A DNA stretch of 64,000 bases, from the NCBI GenBank assembly GCA_025765615.1, contig JAIVFJ010000001.1:62001-126000 (forward strand), written 5' to 3'. The translations under genes were made by a program, and so were the position numbers. Below, piece after piece: positions 42,498-56,295 of the stretch (positions are counted from its first letter, which is position 1; each line of letters begins with the position of its first letter). Below the pieces are notes generated by a model. The model worked only from the letters and a program-made list of their open reading frames with translations, was not told the origin of the DNA and did no database searches. This stretch comes from Zopfochytrium polystomum. Taxonomy: Eukaryota; Chytridiomycota; Chytridiomycetes; Chytridiales; Chytridiaceae.

Positions 42498-43020
42498 GGG
42501 TTGAAATTGTTTGCCGATGAGATGGGGTCTTCAAGGGAACAAAAAAAGGGCCGTTTTGGACGGGACTTTAATTATTTCAATGTGGTCTGCGTTCTTTCAC
42601 TTTTTTTTTTTTTTTTTTTTTCCCTTTTCATCACACTTGTAATCGTGGGGTCAGTTTCACTCTTCATTGTGCAAATAAACTGGCCATCTGCTTGCTGTTG
42701 CATGCATGTAGGCCCAACACCTGCAGGGGAGGAAAAAAAAACATCTGCCGGTAGGGCTGTATTCGTCCACCAGCGAAAGCACACGCGCACAAATCGGCGG
42801 CACCCGTTGAATGAGGTCTAGTGGGAGACGTTAAGAGAAGGGGAAGAAAAAAACAACGAGTGAAGGGGAAACAAAAAACGAATAAAAAAGGCAGAAAAAA
42901 AAAAGGGATGAACTTATGTATACCCCCCACGAGCTCGCTTGGGTGCGATGGACCCCGTCCTCTGTAGCTTCTACCACTGAACACACACCGCCCAATCTTC
43001 GTGTGTGTTGTTTTTTGTTG
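42498..43020. other. Convergent spacer between EXO1 and mitochondrial IF2
   Basis: T-rich and A-rich runs (42601-42622 and 42885-42903) fit 3' UTRs of the two convergent genes. No gene seen. Confidence 0.5.
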
Positions 43021-46000
43021 TCACTGAATCTTTCTGCGGCTCTTGACCACGTTGTAGCAGACGACCCTGTCGCCGACGGCTAGGGCGGCGGGGTTATTTT
43101 CAAACGACATGCCGCACTCGAGACCTTTGGGTGCTTCGGTGATGTCCTTTTTGTGGTGGCGGAAGCTTTTGAGGGTGCCTTAGGGGGGGGTTTTTTTTGG
43201 TTTGTGTGTGTGTGTGTGTGTGTGTTTGTTTGCGTTGTGGGGATCGTGAGAATGCGCGGAACGGACAGGAAAAAAAAGCAAGAAACCACCGCTTACCATC
43301 ATACACGACCTCCTCCCCGCCGCCCCTAACAACCTTGACGCAACTCGCCCTCGCAATCTTCCCCGTCAAGACCCTGCACCCTGCGGCCTTTTCCGGCTCC
43401 TTGCTGCCCTTGACCTTGATGTCGAACAGCTGGAGGATCTCCGCCTCGCCGACGACCTCGTGGTGCTCGACGGGCGGGAGGAGGTCGGCCATGGCGTCCT
43501 TGAGGTCGTCGAGGAGCTTGTAGATGACGGTTTGCGGGTGGAGCGGGACGGAGTGCTGCTTGGCGAAGGCGAGGGTTTTTTTGTCGACGGGGAGATTGAA
43601 GGTGATGAGGATGGCTGTTTTTTTTTTGTTTTTTTTTTGTGGGTGGGTGTGGTAGGGTGGGGTTTGGGTTGTGAGTCGGAAGGAAACGCGAAAAGAAAAA
43701 GACGGACAAAAAAAACTTACCGCCGGTCGCCTCGGCCATCTCAATGTCGGACGTCGTGACCGCGCCGACGCCCGAGTCGACGATTTTCACCTGGACCTCG
43801 TGGCTGGGGAGGCCGCTGATGGCGTCGGTGATCGCCTCCAGGGAGCCGTGCACATCCGCTGCGAATAAACAAATAGAGCAACACCCGCCAAATTGTCAGA
43901 AACAAGCAACCATCCCCACAACAACAACAATCACAACACTCACCCTTGAGAACGAGGTACAGCATCTTCACCTCCCCCTCAACCTCATCCTCAACACCCG
44001 CCTCCTTCTCCGCCTCGCTCTCCCTCCGCGCCGCCGCCGCCCTTCCCTTCTTCGCCGCCGCCGCCGCGTTCTTCTCGCTCTCCTTCGCCGCGCGCCACTC
44101 CGCGCGCCGCTCGTTCAGCGCGTCGATAGACCCGATGAGCTGGGAGCGGGCGGAGGATGCCATCCGCGCGTCGACGACGCGCTTCGCGAGGTCCTCGTCC
44201 GCCGCCTCGAGGACGGCGTCGCCGGCGACGGGGAGGTCTTTCCAGCCGGAAAGCTCGACGGGGACCGAGGGCCCGGCCTCCTTGAGGGGCCGGCCGTTTT
44301 CGTCGCAGAGGGCGCGCACTTTGGCCCAGGTCGTGCCGGAGACGAGAATTTGGCCGTTTTTGAGGGTGCCGCGTTTGACGATGGCTGTTGCGCAGTTTCT
44401 GTGGACGACGGTAATGCGTGAACGTGCATTGAATTTGCAGATGAACTGGTTTTGGTGGAGGCTAAGTGTATTGGACTTACCCTCTGCCTCGAGCGACGCG
44501 CGATTCGATGATGGTTGCCTCCACCGGGCCGGTGGGGTCCCCGCGAAGGTCTGCCAACTCGGACATTGTGATAATCGTCTCCTCAAGCTCCAGTAATCCC
44601 ATGCCGGTGAGCCCAGACACTTCAACAGAGGGGATTTCGCCGCCGTACTCTTCCAGGACCACGTCGTACCGCAAAAGCCCTTCTTTTACCTTTGCCTGAA
44701 GCGGCAACAGAGACACAAGAAATTAGAAAGGCCGCCGCAAGTCGCTGACATTCCGATACGAAGGCACTCACGGGCTTTGCATCGGGTTTATCGCATTTGT
44801 TGATAGCGACGATGAGATCGACTGCAAGGAAAAGAGATTACGTTGTGAGCGGTACAGGGGGGAAAGTTTCTGACAAACCTCCCGCAGCTTGCGCGTGCTT
44901 GATTGCTTCGACCGTCTGAGGCATGACGCCATCATCGGCGGCGACGACCAAAACAACAATGTCAGTGACTTTGGCGCCGCGCGCCCTCATCGCTGAGAAC
45001 GCCGCATGACCGGGAGTATCCAGGAATGTAATTTGCTTTCCGGACGGTAATTTCACTAGTTGTACATGGTGAAGTAGAGTGCGTTCAGCGTTCAGCAAAA
45101 TCGAGCAAACAAAAAAAGCGCTGCGATAGCACACCTGAAAAGGCGCCAATGTGCTGAGTGATACCGCCAGCTTCACCGGCAGCGACGGCCGACTTCCGTA
45201 AAGTGTCCAGAAGCGTTGTTTTCCCATGATCGACGTGTCCCATGATTGTGACAACCGGCCGTCTTGTTGGGTACGAAGACCAGTCCTCAGGTTCAGGCCT
45301 GCATGACTGCTGTAAGTTTCAAACGCGTGTGCTGGAAAAATGATCATGCCTTGGTTGGAAGTTTGCTTCCTCGGAAGACATTGCGTTGACAATCGGGTTG
45401 AACCCATACTCCATAGCCACCAAACTTGCGATTTCGGAGGTAAGCACTGCATTGTTTTACGCGAGAGATTTGTTAGCAGCGGTGGCGAGTGTTTGCAAAC
45501 CCGGCAACCCACCAAAGTCTGTGTTTGTATTTTCGAATCCCAGCTTCTTCATGGACTTGGCGAGTTGAGCTGGCCCAAAAAAAAAAAAACGTTGGCGTCA
45601 TTTCAAATCAATGCAACCTGCGGTTACCATATTGCACTCCCATTAAAGACCCCAGGTTGACGACGCTGATCCCATCGGGAATGTAAATATCCTTTGGCGC
45701 GATGTACGCCTTTTTCCGCTCGTCCTCAAAATCCTCCTGCTCCCTCTCCCGCAAGCCGGCCTTCTTCCCGCCGGAACGCTTGCCCGCCCTCTTTGACGCA
45801 CTATCTGGCGCGCCGCCGTCCAGCTCTGCCTTCGAGTGTCGAACCGCGCTCGCTCGCCGTCGGCTCTCCCGACCAAATTCTCCGTCGCCGTCCACCGACG
45901 CGCCAACGTCGAGGACGACGTCGTCGCGCGCATCCAGCTCCACCGAAGGATCACCGCCGCTCTGAGCGGGCTTTCCTGCGGCCTCTGCGCCCTTCCGTTT

Positions 46001-46717
46001 CCCGCTCTTGCCCACGTCGCGCGGAGTCTTTGCTGTAAAGGGGAAATCGATCCTAGGCAGCGGGGCGGCGGACTGCCCCGCCGGCTGTTCGGCGCGCGCC
46101 GCGGGCTCCTTGTTCGCGGAGGCAGCGGGAGGGGCGACGGGAGCGCCACCGACAAAGCTGAAGAGCGGGGCGGCGCCGGCGGCACGCCGACCTCGACGGG
46201 GCAACGCCCCGGCGGCGTCTTTGGCATCGGCATCCGGTGTGGGAGCTGCGGTTCCAGGCGGCGGAGGTGTTGGTGGGCCTGTGGCGGTGGCGGTTGGGGG
46301 TGGTGGCGGGCGGGGCGGGGCACCGAATGTCGGGATGGTAAAGTGCGGCACAGCGATTCCCGATCGCCGACGCGGGGCCGCCGCAGCCGCGGGTGGAGCA
46401 GGGGGGTTAGGGGGGAGGGTCGGATGAGCGTCTTGCGAGGGGCTTGGCGGGGAGGAAGAGTGGCAGCGGCGGGGCGGCGCGCGAAGGAAGGCAGTTGTGA
46501 GGAGAGGAGGAGCGGTGCTGGTGGTTGTTGTGGTGGGTGGGTGGCTTGAGCGCGGGATAATGACTGCCAACGACGACGACGGCCTGGTCGGCTGCGCCCG
46601 CCGCCGCGAAGTCAGCGAGCGGACACGCACGGCGGGGGCCAGCGCGGCCATAGGCGAAAGCTGCTGCAGCAGCAGCGTTGGCGACAGCGAACGTGAGGCG
46701 GCGGCCGACGATCGCAT
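43021..46717 (-). CDS. IFM1: Mitochondrial translation initiation factor IF-2
   Basis: Eleven exons (46717-45628, 45569-45513, 45446-45350, 45298-45135, 45055-44879, 44821-44772, 44695-44481, 44398-43944, 43858-43721, 43614-43297, 43178-43021) join to 972 residues without frame error. The first 330 residues are low-complexity with an Arg/Ser-rich start fitting a mitochondrial presequence. Then the IF2 core: [12 protein letters not shown], the GTPase P-loop GHVDHGKT (435-442), [31 protein letters not shown], and the C-terminal domains ([50 protein letters not shown]). It brings initiator tRNA to the mitochondrial small ribosomal subunit. The intron after 45350 starts with GC (GCATGA). It is divergent from RPN11. 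Confidence 0.95.
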
Positions 46718-47227
46718 TGCGGTTTGATTGTGGGTGAAGGAAGGCGGGCAAAAAAAGAAAGAAAGAAAGGTAAGTGTGGTTCAGTGACCAGCGGTGAGGG
46801 AGGTGGTTCGGGGGTCCTACACGTTTGTGCTTACTATTTGCCGACAAGGGTGGTCGTTGTCGCTAAGGGGGGAAAATCAAAAACCACTGACGCGTGGCGT
46901 TGTTGCGAAGCCGCGCACACAGCCAGCCCCAGCATCTCTCGAGAACTCTGAACAACCATCTGAAGCAGCGGCGATGGCTCAGGTTAGATGAAGAAAAGAC
47001 TGATCGACGGAGAGAGGGGAGAAAGAGAGAGGGATAGAGAGAGAGAGAGAGAGAGAGAGAAAAGAGGAGGCGACCGCGCACAGGATGGACGCTGGTCAGG
47101 GAGAGCCACCGAGCCGATCTTCCTACGCGTTTGGTCCGTCTCCCTCCGACGCCTTCGACCCAACCTTTCGCTGGAGGCTGCAAACCGCACGATCAGCCCG
47201 CTAAAACCAATCCCATCTGCGCAGCGC
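46718..47227. other. Divergent promoter region of mitochondrial IF2 and RPN11
   Basis: 510 bp between two divergent starts, with a (GA)n run at about 47016-47065 that probably lies in the RPN11 5' region. No TATA box was recognised. Confidence 0.5.
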
Positions 47228-48540
<1,313 letters not shown>

Positions 48541-48932
48541 TTATCAAAAACAAAGTGGTTTTCATCGTGTTTTTGTATTTCCAGATCCGCTCGTATAAGT
48601 GGTGTTTTTTAAGATGAAGCATTAAGTACAAGCACAAGTGGAAGCCACAGATAATGAGCGGAAGCAGAATAAGTCGTGTGCGTGAAAGTAAGGTGTTGGT
48701 ACTGAAAAGCGCGTTTTGCCGAGCTTCACACGAAGAGAAGAGAAGAGAATGCAAGAGATAAAATAGAGAAAGGAACGGAAAAAGGAAGGAGACTAACGCA
48801 CATCACGAATGACAGTGCTGCACGGCTCGTTTCACCCACCCTCTCCCCGCCATTTTCAGCGTGCACGGCGCGCTAACGCACTTAACTGCCTCCTACCGCC
48901 CCTTCCACAAACACACACACGCGTAGCTTCTT
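48541..48932. other. 3' flanking sequence of RPN11
   Basis: No gene seen; AT-rich, probably 3' UTR of RPN11 and of the convergent gene. Confidence 0.45.
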
Positions 48933-51572
48933 TCAGCAATTCCTCGCCGCCGCCGCAGCCGCCGGCGGCGCCGGCACCCATCCTTTAAACATGCCCCCGA
49001 CGCCGCTTCCTCCTCCCCCTCCTCCTCCTCCCCCTCCTCCTCCTCCTCCTCCTCCTCCCCCTCCGCCGCCGCCGCCGCCGCTGCCGCTGGGCTGTCCAGG
49101 GTCACCGCCGCCGCCGCCACCGCCTCCACCGGCGCTCCCGCCGCCGCGGTCCCTGCGCGCCGAAAACTTGAATCGCTGCTGCGGCGCGCTTGACGACGAC
49201 CCGACCTCCTTGCGCAGCGCCACCAGGTTGTCGAGGAGCCGCGCTTCGTGGCTGATCCAGTCCTGTGTTTTTTTTTTTTGTTTTTTTTTTTTTTTTTTGT
49301 GGTAAGGTTGTCACAAGGTTGGATCCGCCCTCCGGGCATCTCCCCCTTTCGCCGCCGCCGCTGCTTCCCCACCCCCTCCCATCCCCATCCCCAAGCAAAA
49401 TCCACGCACCTGTCCCGGCATCCGCCGATCCGCCGCGCTCGCCAGCCTCGCGACCAGCCGCGGGTCGAGCGCGGCGCGGGCCGCCCTGCGCTCCCCGGTC
49501 GCCGCGACGCGCTGGTCCGCGAGCGTGCGGGCCCCTGCCGCGACGAGGCGGTCGACGAGGGCGCCGAGCGAGTCGCGCGGCGCTGCCGCCGCTGCTGCTG
49601 CTCCATCTTGCGCGGGGTCGGCTACTAGTGCTGCTGGCGTTGTTGTTGGCCGCGTCGTCGTCGTCGTTGCGGTGGGCCCGCCGGCGGAGGCGAGGGAGGC
49701 GGTCTGGGCGAGGAGGCGCGGGGCGGCGCGCGAGGCGCGGTCGACGGCGGCGACGACGGCCGCAAGCTCGTGCATGGGGCGGAGGGGCGGGGGTGCTGGC
49801 GTGGGCGAGCCGGCGGCTGCGGCGGCGGCGGCGTCGCGGAGGGCGTCGGAGTAGGTTGGGGGCGGCGGGTTGTCGTAGGCATTCGCGCCTGCGGTGGCTG
49901 CGGCCGACGACGCGGTGGCGGCTAGCGGGTCAGGCGCGGTCGGGGAGGTTGGGGAGGCGGCCGGCGAGTTCGAGTTTGCAATGTGGAGCTGGCGCTGGTG
50001 GATGAGCGAGACGACGAGGGAGGTGAGGCGGTCGACTTCCTCAAACAGGTCACGGGGACCCTCCGAGGAACTGGGTTGTACGGAGTCGGGCGGGAGTGAG
50101 GGGAGCAGGTCGAGGAGCCGTTCGCGAGGGCTGGCGGGCTGCGGCGGGGCGTCGATGGAAGATTCCGCCGGTTGGGCGGCCGTTTCGCCGAGTACGTTGT
50201 AGAGAGAGGTGCAAAGCGTGGCAAGCGCGATGGCGAGGGCCTGGTCAGGGTGAGCTCTGGCGCCGGAACCGCCGTTCGTTGCTGCAGCGGTGTCTTGGTC
50301 GTTCCCGGCTGCTGCTGGGGCGAGCGCAAAGGCCGAGGCGAGCGGCGAAGCATCGCTTGCCTCAACTTGTTCGAATTCGTTGGTCACGCTTGAAGCGGTC
50401 ATTGGTGGATTGAGGTGCAGGCAGCTTTGGTGTGTTACAAAATCAGGGGCTGTTGACGCTGAAAGCCGCTCGCTGCCTCCTCCAGTTGAAGCGCTTCGCG
50501 CAAGTAGCGAGGTGCGCCGTCCAGGATCTACCCCAACGGGAGAGACTGCCTTCGATTCTAGTGATGGAGATTGCGCACCAGCGTCGGAATCAGTTGCCAC
50601 TGGCCCGGATGGGTCTGCACCGGTCGTCGACTGCTGCCGCTGAAGCTTTGACGCCGCGGCAATTTCGCGGATCGTTCGTCTCGCTTTGCCGCTGCTCGTC
50701 CTCCTGCTGAGACCGCCGTTAAGGCTGCCTGTGCTTGAAGTAGCGGATTTGCTGGTGCTGGCCCCTGCGATGCCGCCGGCGTTAATGTCGGTCTGGGAGC
50801 CTGGTCCGCCCACGCTGGAGTTGCTGGCGGAGGGTGACGGTCTCAGCTGCTGGTGGGAAGCGAGTTTCGTGTTGGAGGCGCAAGAAGGCCAGGGTCCCGC
50901 AACAACGCGAAGATCTGGGGCGAACAAGTTGTGTGGGAGATGGTGCATCATCCTGCTGGTGCTTTGCGCCACCAGGAACGCGGACCCAGCTTCCAGCCGC
51001 TTCTGGCTGCCACTGACGCCGCCTACATCGCCGCCGCCGCCACTGCCGACGTCCACTTCAAGGAACTGCTGCTGCGACGGCGCTGGGTCCGGCGGCGGGA
51101 GCGTGTGCGATGACTGCTGCTGCAATAGCCCCACGCTCGGTTTCTGCAGCCTCTGCGTATGGAGCGACGGCTGCGACCCGCCCTTCTGCAGCTCGTGGTG
51201 CGGCGGTCCGCCCTGCTGCTGGAGCAGCTGGTAGTGAAGACTGTTCTGAAGGCGTTGGTTCCGGCGCGGCCCGCCGTACGGCGAGACCGCCCCGGCGTCG
51301 GTGACGGCGACGACGGGGAGCTCGACGGTTTCGGCGATGCCGACCATGACGGCGTTGAGCGCCTCGAGCGCCCTTCGCCGGAGCGAGTGCACCGCCGCCT
51401 GGTCCGCACGCCACGCCGTCGCGTCTCCGCTGCCACGATGGGAGGCCGCGTGAGTCGCGGCGGCCGGCGTGACCGTCGAGGGTCTTTCCGACGCGTCGCC
51501 GTTTCCGCTCGCACCGCCGCCTTGACGCGGCGACCCGCCATTGTCGTTGTTGCAGTTGTTGACAGTATCCAT
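48933..51572 (-). CDS. Unrecognised 830-residue low-complexity protein
   Basis: Exon 1 is 51572-49410 (721 codons) and exon 2 is 49262-48933; the GT-AG intron is phase 0 and the whole is in frame. Ordered-looking helices: SLRRRALEALNAVMVGIAETVELPVVAV (near 65-90), ALAIALATLCTSLYNVLGETA (near 440), DLFEEVDRLTSLVVSLIHQRQ (near 510), MHELAAVVAAVDRASRAAPRLL (near 610), and a C-terminal DWISHEARLLDNLVALRKEVG followed by QQRFKFSARRD. Between them lie Ser/Gln/Ala-rich stretches, and the last 70 residues are mostly poly-Gly. No family is recognised. The repeated short amphipathic helices suggest a scaffold. Confidence 0.6.
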
Positions 51573-52683
51573 TTGCGGCGCGGATGTACTTTTTCAGTCT
51601 CGGTCGCACCGTTGGTTGCGCTGGTGTCGAAACCTTGCTGCACACTCGAACGCGCCTCTCTGCCCGCTCTTGCTGGCGTGACCCTTGCTTATATTTCACT
51701 TTGCTTCTATCTTTTGTGCGATTGTTGTACACCAGCCTGAATGTCTGGATAACATAAGGTGAGGACCACCTGTTTCATACCGACCCTGCGGCCCATCCCT
51801 GATTGCAAACCGCGTTGACAAGGTAACGTTTGACGGGGGGGTATCCGCGTGTGGCCGCATATCGAATTTTCGAATGTTATTCCCCCACAGCCAGCAACTT
51901 CGCTTGAAAATCCACTGCCTATTGCGGAATACATTCAAAGAGCGCATTCAAAGAGCGCATACTTTCGGACATCTCTTCCAATTACCACCAGACCTCCCTT
52001 GAATCAATTCTGTCACTGGTTCTACGAACGAGCAGGCGGCTGTAGTAATGCACGCTGCGAAGGTACCTGCCAACCTCCGCGCGCACGACCGCGTCCGCTG
52101 TCGTCTTTGATTACGACAACCGAACAACGACCTCCCCGAGGAGAGGCTTGACAATGAGCCAACGAGCGAGCGCGCGCACTGGCAAAGCCGCCGCCACTGG
52201 CGCTTCTGCCGTAGCAGCTCACGTGCTGACAACTACCCTTGCTGCCACTGCGTCGTCGCGCTCCTTCGCCGCCGCCTCCCCGCAGCAGGAACATTAGCAA
52301 CCAGCTCAACGACAGCCATGCCACCGAGGTGCACGCGGGGATTGACGACAACGACGTGAGTGCCTGTTTTGGTGACGGCAGGAATGGCGATAGTGGGTGA
52401 AGCGGGACGTGGCGACGTGTGACGCCAGCTCGGGGACAGGGATGAAAGTATCCACTCAAAAATTTGTTTGAAAGGGGGCTCTGGGTCAGGTCTTTGTGGG
52501 CATTGGTAGAGGGGAGTCTGTTTTATTGGTAGCGGTTCCCATGATTTTAACAAACACTTATTTGGTGGTCATTAGAAAGAGAAATCTCGCCATTGAGTGC
52601 AACGACTTCAACGTCCTAACCAAAATAATCCCGCCGCGCCGGTTCGCAAAATTTACAGTATCCAAACCTGAGTTCCCAAAAAA
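51573..52683. other. Intergenic, no supported gene
   Basis: No coding region recognised between the divergent start at 51572 and the end of the BTB-like gene at 52684. Confidence 0.4.
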
Positions 52684-54322
52684 CTAACCCATGAACGGAT
52701 AGATAACAACGCAAATCGTAGATAAATACGTTGTGTAAAAGTCACAATTGGACCGTTCCCAGCACAAACCGTCTCGACGTGGCCACGCAATAGACGGCAA
52801 TTCTTGGCGATTTGCCGCATTTACCTCGAAATCAAACTTGAAGACCTGCCGTGGGACTCGCTGAAGCATGATAGGGTGGTAAACGGCGGTAGAGGCATCT
52901 TGTTGCGGGAGTGTAGAAACATCCCCAAATATAATTGTTCCACGTTTTGGCAAGTGTCGAAAGTCGTCGCCGAGCTTCGGATTCAATGCGACCAAGTCTC
53001 GGCAGTCGTAGTCACCATCGTAATACCAGCAGCCCCTTATTTTAGAAAAATCGGTCAAGCGATCAATGCAGCCATTGTCACTCCGATGGAAGATTGCTTT
53101 ACCTGGAATGGCTCTCAAAACGATCAGCCAAATCCATCCTTCTGAAATAAACATTTTGCAGTCCAAACAGCTTGTCCAGAACTGTCAGAGTTTCCGATAT
53201 TGCCTTGTTCTCAATAACAACGTCAGCTGCAGGGCATGCTTGCGGTTCAAACGCAAATTGATGAATTTCCCGCTGGCGGACTTCATCGAAATGGTCGACC
53301 GCCCATTTCTTCATAAGCTCCTCTGCAGCTTTCGCCATCTCGCCGACTCGGAAGAAGGAATTCATTGTCTCCTGCAGTTCTGCTGATGCGATCAGCACCA
53401 CGGGTTTTGGCGTTGACGACATGTCGGAGGACGTCGAAGAATATGTGCTTCGGTCCTCGTCATCCGAACACTCCTCATCGTCTTCGCACGAGAAGTCAGA
53501 CAGCGATTGCTCAGTGGAATCCCGTTCAATAACTTGCTGCGGAGACTCCGACGACCTTTTTTCCTCTTGTTCCGTGGGCTCAGGATGATCGCTTTGCCTC
53601 TCTTGGTCCCGAGGCGGCGAGTGGGTGACAGAATCTGCAATTCCTGCAGTAACCTGCTGCGGCCATATCGCGTTGAACTGATTGATCGTCGACACCCAGC
53701 TCTTTGTCGCCTCTGCGGCTTCCTTCTGCACCTGCTCGATCTGCGCCAGCGCCGACTGCATGCGCCGCAACGCGGCTCTGCCTGTCGCGGTCCACGCAAA
53801 CACAGAGAGCGACCAACGGGGGTCAAACGGCGACGGGATTCCAAGAAACTGCAGATCGTGATTGATACGGTGCGGCGCAAGCTCGTCCGCCTCACTGTCC
53901 TCATTGTCGTCGCCATCTTTATTGCCGCTTGGCTCGCCGACGAAAACAGCCTCGACGAGCCTGCCGAGGAAAGTGCCGGCAGAAAGGAGGCCGTTCTTTG
54001 GGAATGCGAGATGCACCGGAACGTGCCATTCGCTCTCAGCCGTGTCGTAAAAGGGCAGAACGACGCGACGGAAGACGGCTGGGGAGCAGTCGGGCAGGCG
54101 GATCAAGTGAGGATCGCGGAACTGGAGGATGCGGTGCGTTCGATCGTGGAGGAGCGTGTCCGGGAAGGCGGCAAAGGTGGACGCCGGCAGCTGGAACACG
54201 GTTCCCCCGTCGACGCCATCTCCGTCACCTTGGCCGACGATGATGGTGAACATGGGGTCGTCGGTCGGCATGGTGGTTGGCACTGCAGGCGAAGAGGCGG
54301 AGGCGTCGTCGGCACCGAGCAT
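52684..54322 (-). CDS. BTB/T1-like acidic-linker protein, paralogue of the 5.9-kb gene
   Basis: Exon 1 is 54322-53103 and exon 2 is 53035-52684; the 67-nt intron sits at the same codon and phase 2 as in the 5.9-kb gene. The joined frame is 523 residues. The first 230 residues are nearly identical between the two (FTIIVGQGDGDGVDGG, FPDTLLHDRTHRILQFRDP, VFRRVVLPFYDTA). The acidic linker is diverged and lacks the 17-residue repeats. The C-terminal part keeps FGLQNVYFRRMDL, FGDVSTLPQQD and STICVVIYP. The strong N-terminal and weak linker conservation suggests either selection on the BTB-like part or gene conversion. Function is unknown. Confidence 0.75.
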
Positions 54323-54337
54323 GACGATCCAAGTTTG

Positions 54338-54570
54338 TCAGAAAAAATGACTTTGCAAGCAAGCTGCCCTTTTTGAGGTTTTTTGGCTTGGCGAGAGCAG
54401 CGCTTCCCCGTCGTCGCCGTCTGCGCCACCAGAGCCAACGACGATCGTAAACATTGGGTCGGCTGCGTTGTTGGAATCGTCGGTGTGCACAATGGTTGGC
54501 TCCACGGACGAATGGGTGGTGGAGCAACCGTCGAAACCGAGCATGGGTGGGTGTCAGAAAAAGTGACTTC
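54338..54570 (-). pseudogene. BTB-like gene head fragment directly upstream of the intact copy
   Basis: The minus strand reads MLGFDGCSTTHSS, DPMFTIVVGSGG and then runs into the upstream sequence of the intact paralogue. The GTCA-N7-TGAC element precedes its ATG (54544). Only about 50 residues of the family survive. Confidence 0.75.
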
Positions 54571-54759
54571 GCAATAATGCTGGCGCTCTTCGCTCCAGTT
54601 TCATTCAACTGTCTTCCAATAAACCAAACGTTTTATCTGAAAGATAGGGGAAGCTCCGCCGCCGTCGCTGATGCTGGTAGTGGGCGGTGACAGAGAAGTC
54701 AAAGATCGCGTGAAAGCACCCTTTCCCCGTCGCGTAGAGATTCACGCTGGAAATTAATT

Positions 54760-54960
54760 CTCTCCGCCACGCTACTCGAAATCGTTTGGAGGGCAGTATG
54801 ACTCGGCGGAAGACGATCAAGTGAGGATCGCGGAACTGCAGGGTGAGGTGAGTCTGGTAGAGGGGGAGCGTATCCGGGTGAGCGTACCCCGTCGTCACCA
54901 TCTCCGCCACCGTGGCCGACAATGATGGTGAACATGGGGTCGACTGCAGCGTTGGATTCG
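54760..54960 (-). pseudogene. Second BTB-like head fragment, frameshifted
   Basis: DPMFTIIVGHGGGDGDDG in one frame continues as LTLQFRDPHL and VFRRVILP in another. It is fused on its upstream side to the glycosyltransferase fragment at 55.0-55.8 kb. Confidence 0.7.
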
Positions 54961-55015
54961 TCGGTCTGCGATGAGCGCCTGTGTGGTCGAATAGCGGAGG
55001 AGTAGCGGAGGCGTC

Positions 55016-55812
55016 GCGGGTCGAACGCAGGGATGCGTTTCATCGCTGCGCGTGCCCGCATCGTCTGCACGAAACGTGGCGCTCGACTGTTCCGCGCAGG
55101 GCTTCGACATGACGTCAGGGATCGGCGGGGTGAGGTGGCTGTAGACTGGCAACCCAAGAGAAGAGTGCGAGAAGTATTGAGTAGAGAAAGTGAGTTGGGA
55201 GTTATGTTGCCGCGGGATGCAAAGGGAGAAAAGGGCCTCCATCACTTACTCTTCTCCACAAACTCAAAACCCGGCACCGGCACCAGCCCCGCACAATTCT
55301 CAAACGGTCCCTTTTTCCCAACCTCCCTCAGCCCCCCCGCCGCCCTCGCTCCACCACCACCGCCACCGCCGCCATACGCCAGCGACTGCAACAGGTACCC
55401 CAACCGCTCGTCGACGCCTCCCTGCACGCGGCTCCAATCCACAAACGCCGGCGCCCACCGGTCCCCGTGCCCTTGCCCCGCGCCACCTCCATATGCCGCC
55501 TCGCCCGAAGCGCGCGAGAGGCGGCCCAGGGGATCCCCGTACGCGACGACCTACCCGCAAAACTTTTCGACCTCGACAGCCGGTCGTGGGTTCCCGTGCG
55601 CGCTGCGCGGGTCGACGTCCGCGCCCAGCAGCTCGGGCTCGACCTCGTGCACGAGGAACGGCGTGCGCGTCGCGCGTAGCGCCCATTGTAGCGCTGATAC
55701 CGCGGAAGTCGACGACGTCGCCGAGCTGCCGAGGTAAGCCGCCAGCGCCACCGCGCGCCACGCCCGTCGGAGGTCGAGCACGACGACGGTGTTGGTCGCC
55801 GGCCGGGCCGCC
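55016..55812 (-). pseudogene. Partial copy of the four-module glycosyltransferase gene
   Basis: The reverse complement matches about 10213-11025: the second half of module 1, the intron at 10792-10895 with its splice sites, and the start of module 2 up to IPAYDPR. The retained intron shows DNA-level duplication, not retrocopying. It has small deletions and a stop (for example in the GDPLGRL region) and cannot be a working gene. Confidence 0.9.
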
Positions 55813-56295
55813 GAAGGCAGTCTCACTCCAATTTGCCAGTTCCTGTCTAAAACAAGCTTTCTTTATCCACTTGCCTTTGGTCGCTTGCTACACTCACTCC
55901 CTTGTACAAGTTCTCGATTCAAGACTCAGTTCCTTGACCCTTCCACCTTCTTGCGACGCTGCCTCCACTTACAACGTCACCTTCTACACTGCAACTTCAA
56001 CACAGACATACGGAACCAGTCAGGGGCTGTATGGAAACCCAATAAATATTTAGAGAGAAGGAATCCAAGCCTAGTCACGTTTTGCCAGCAAGACACAGGT
56101 CAAGACAGGTTGGTAATCCTCACAATTACCAGTTAAAAAGTGGGTATACACTTAATTTATTTGAGGTCACAGGCTTGACAGCCTGTTGTCCTCACACAGC
56201 ATTTTCGGCATTGGCTTGATGAAGTGATGGCCCTCCCATCAATGTTCCAACCAAAATAGTCCGGCTGGGCCGAGTCAAAATGTTTAATGTATCCA
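55813..56295. other. Spacer between duplicated fragments
   Basis: Nothing recognised. Confidence 0.4.

Noticed and set aside
49000..49140. Poly-Gly/poly-Pro frames as an independent gene
   Set aside because: They are the GC-repeat end of exon 2 of the minus-strand gene at 48933-51572 and its antisense reading.
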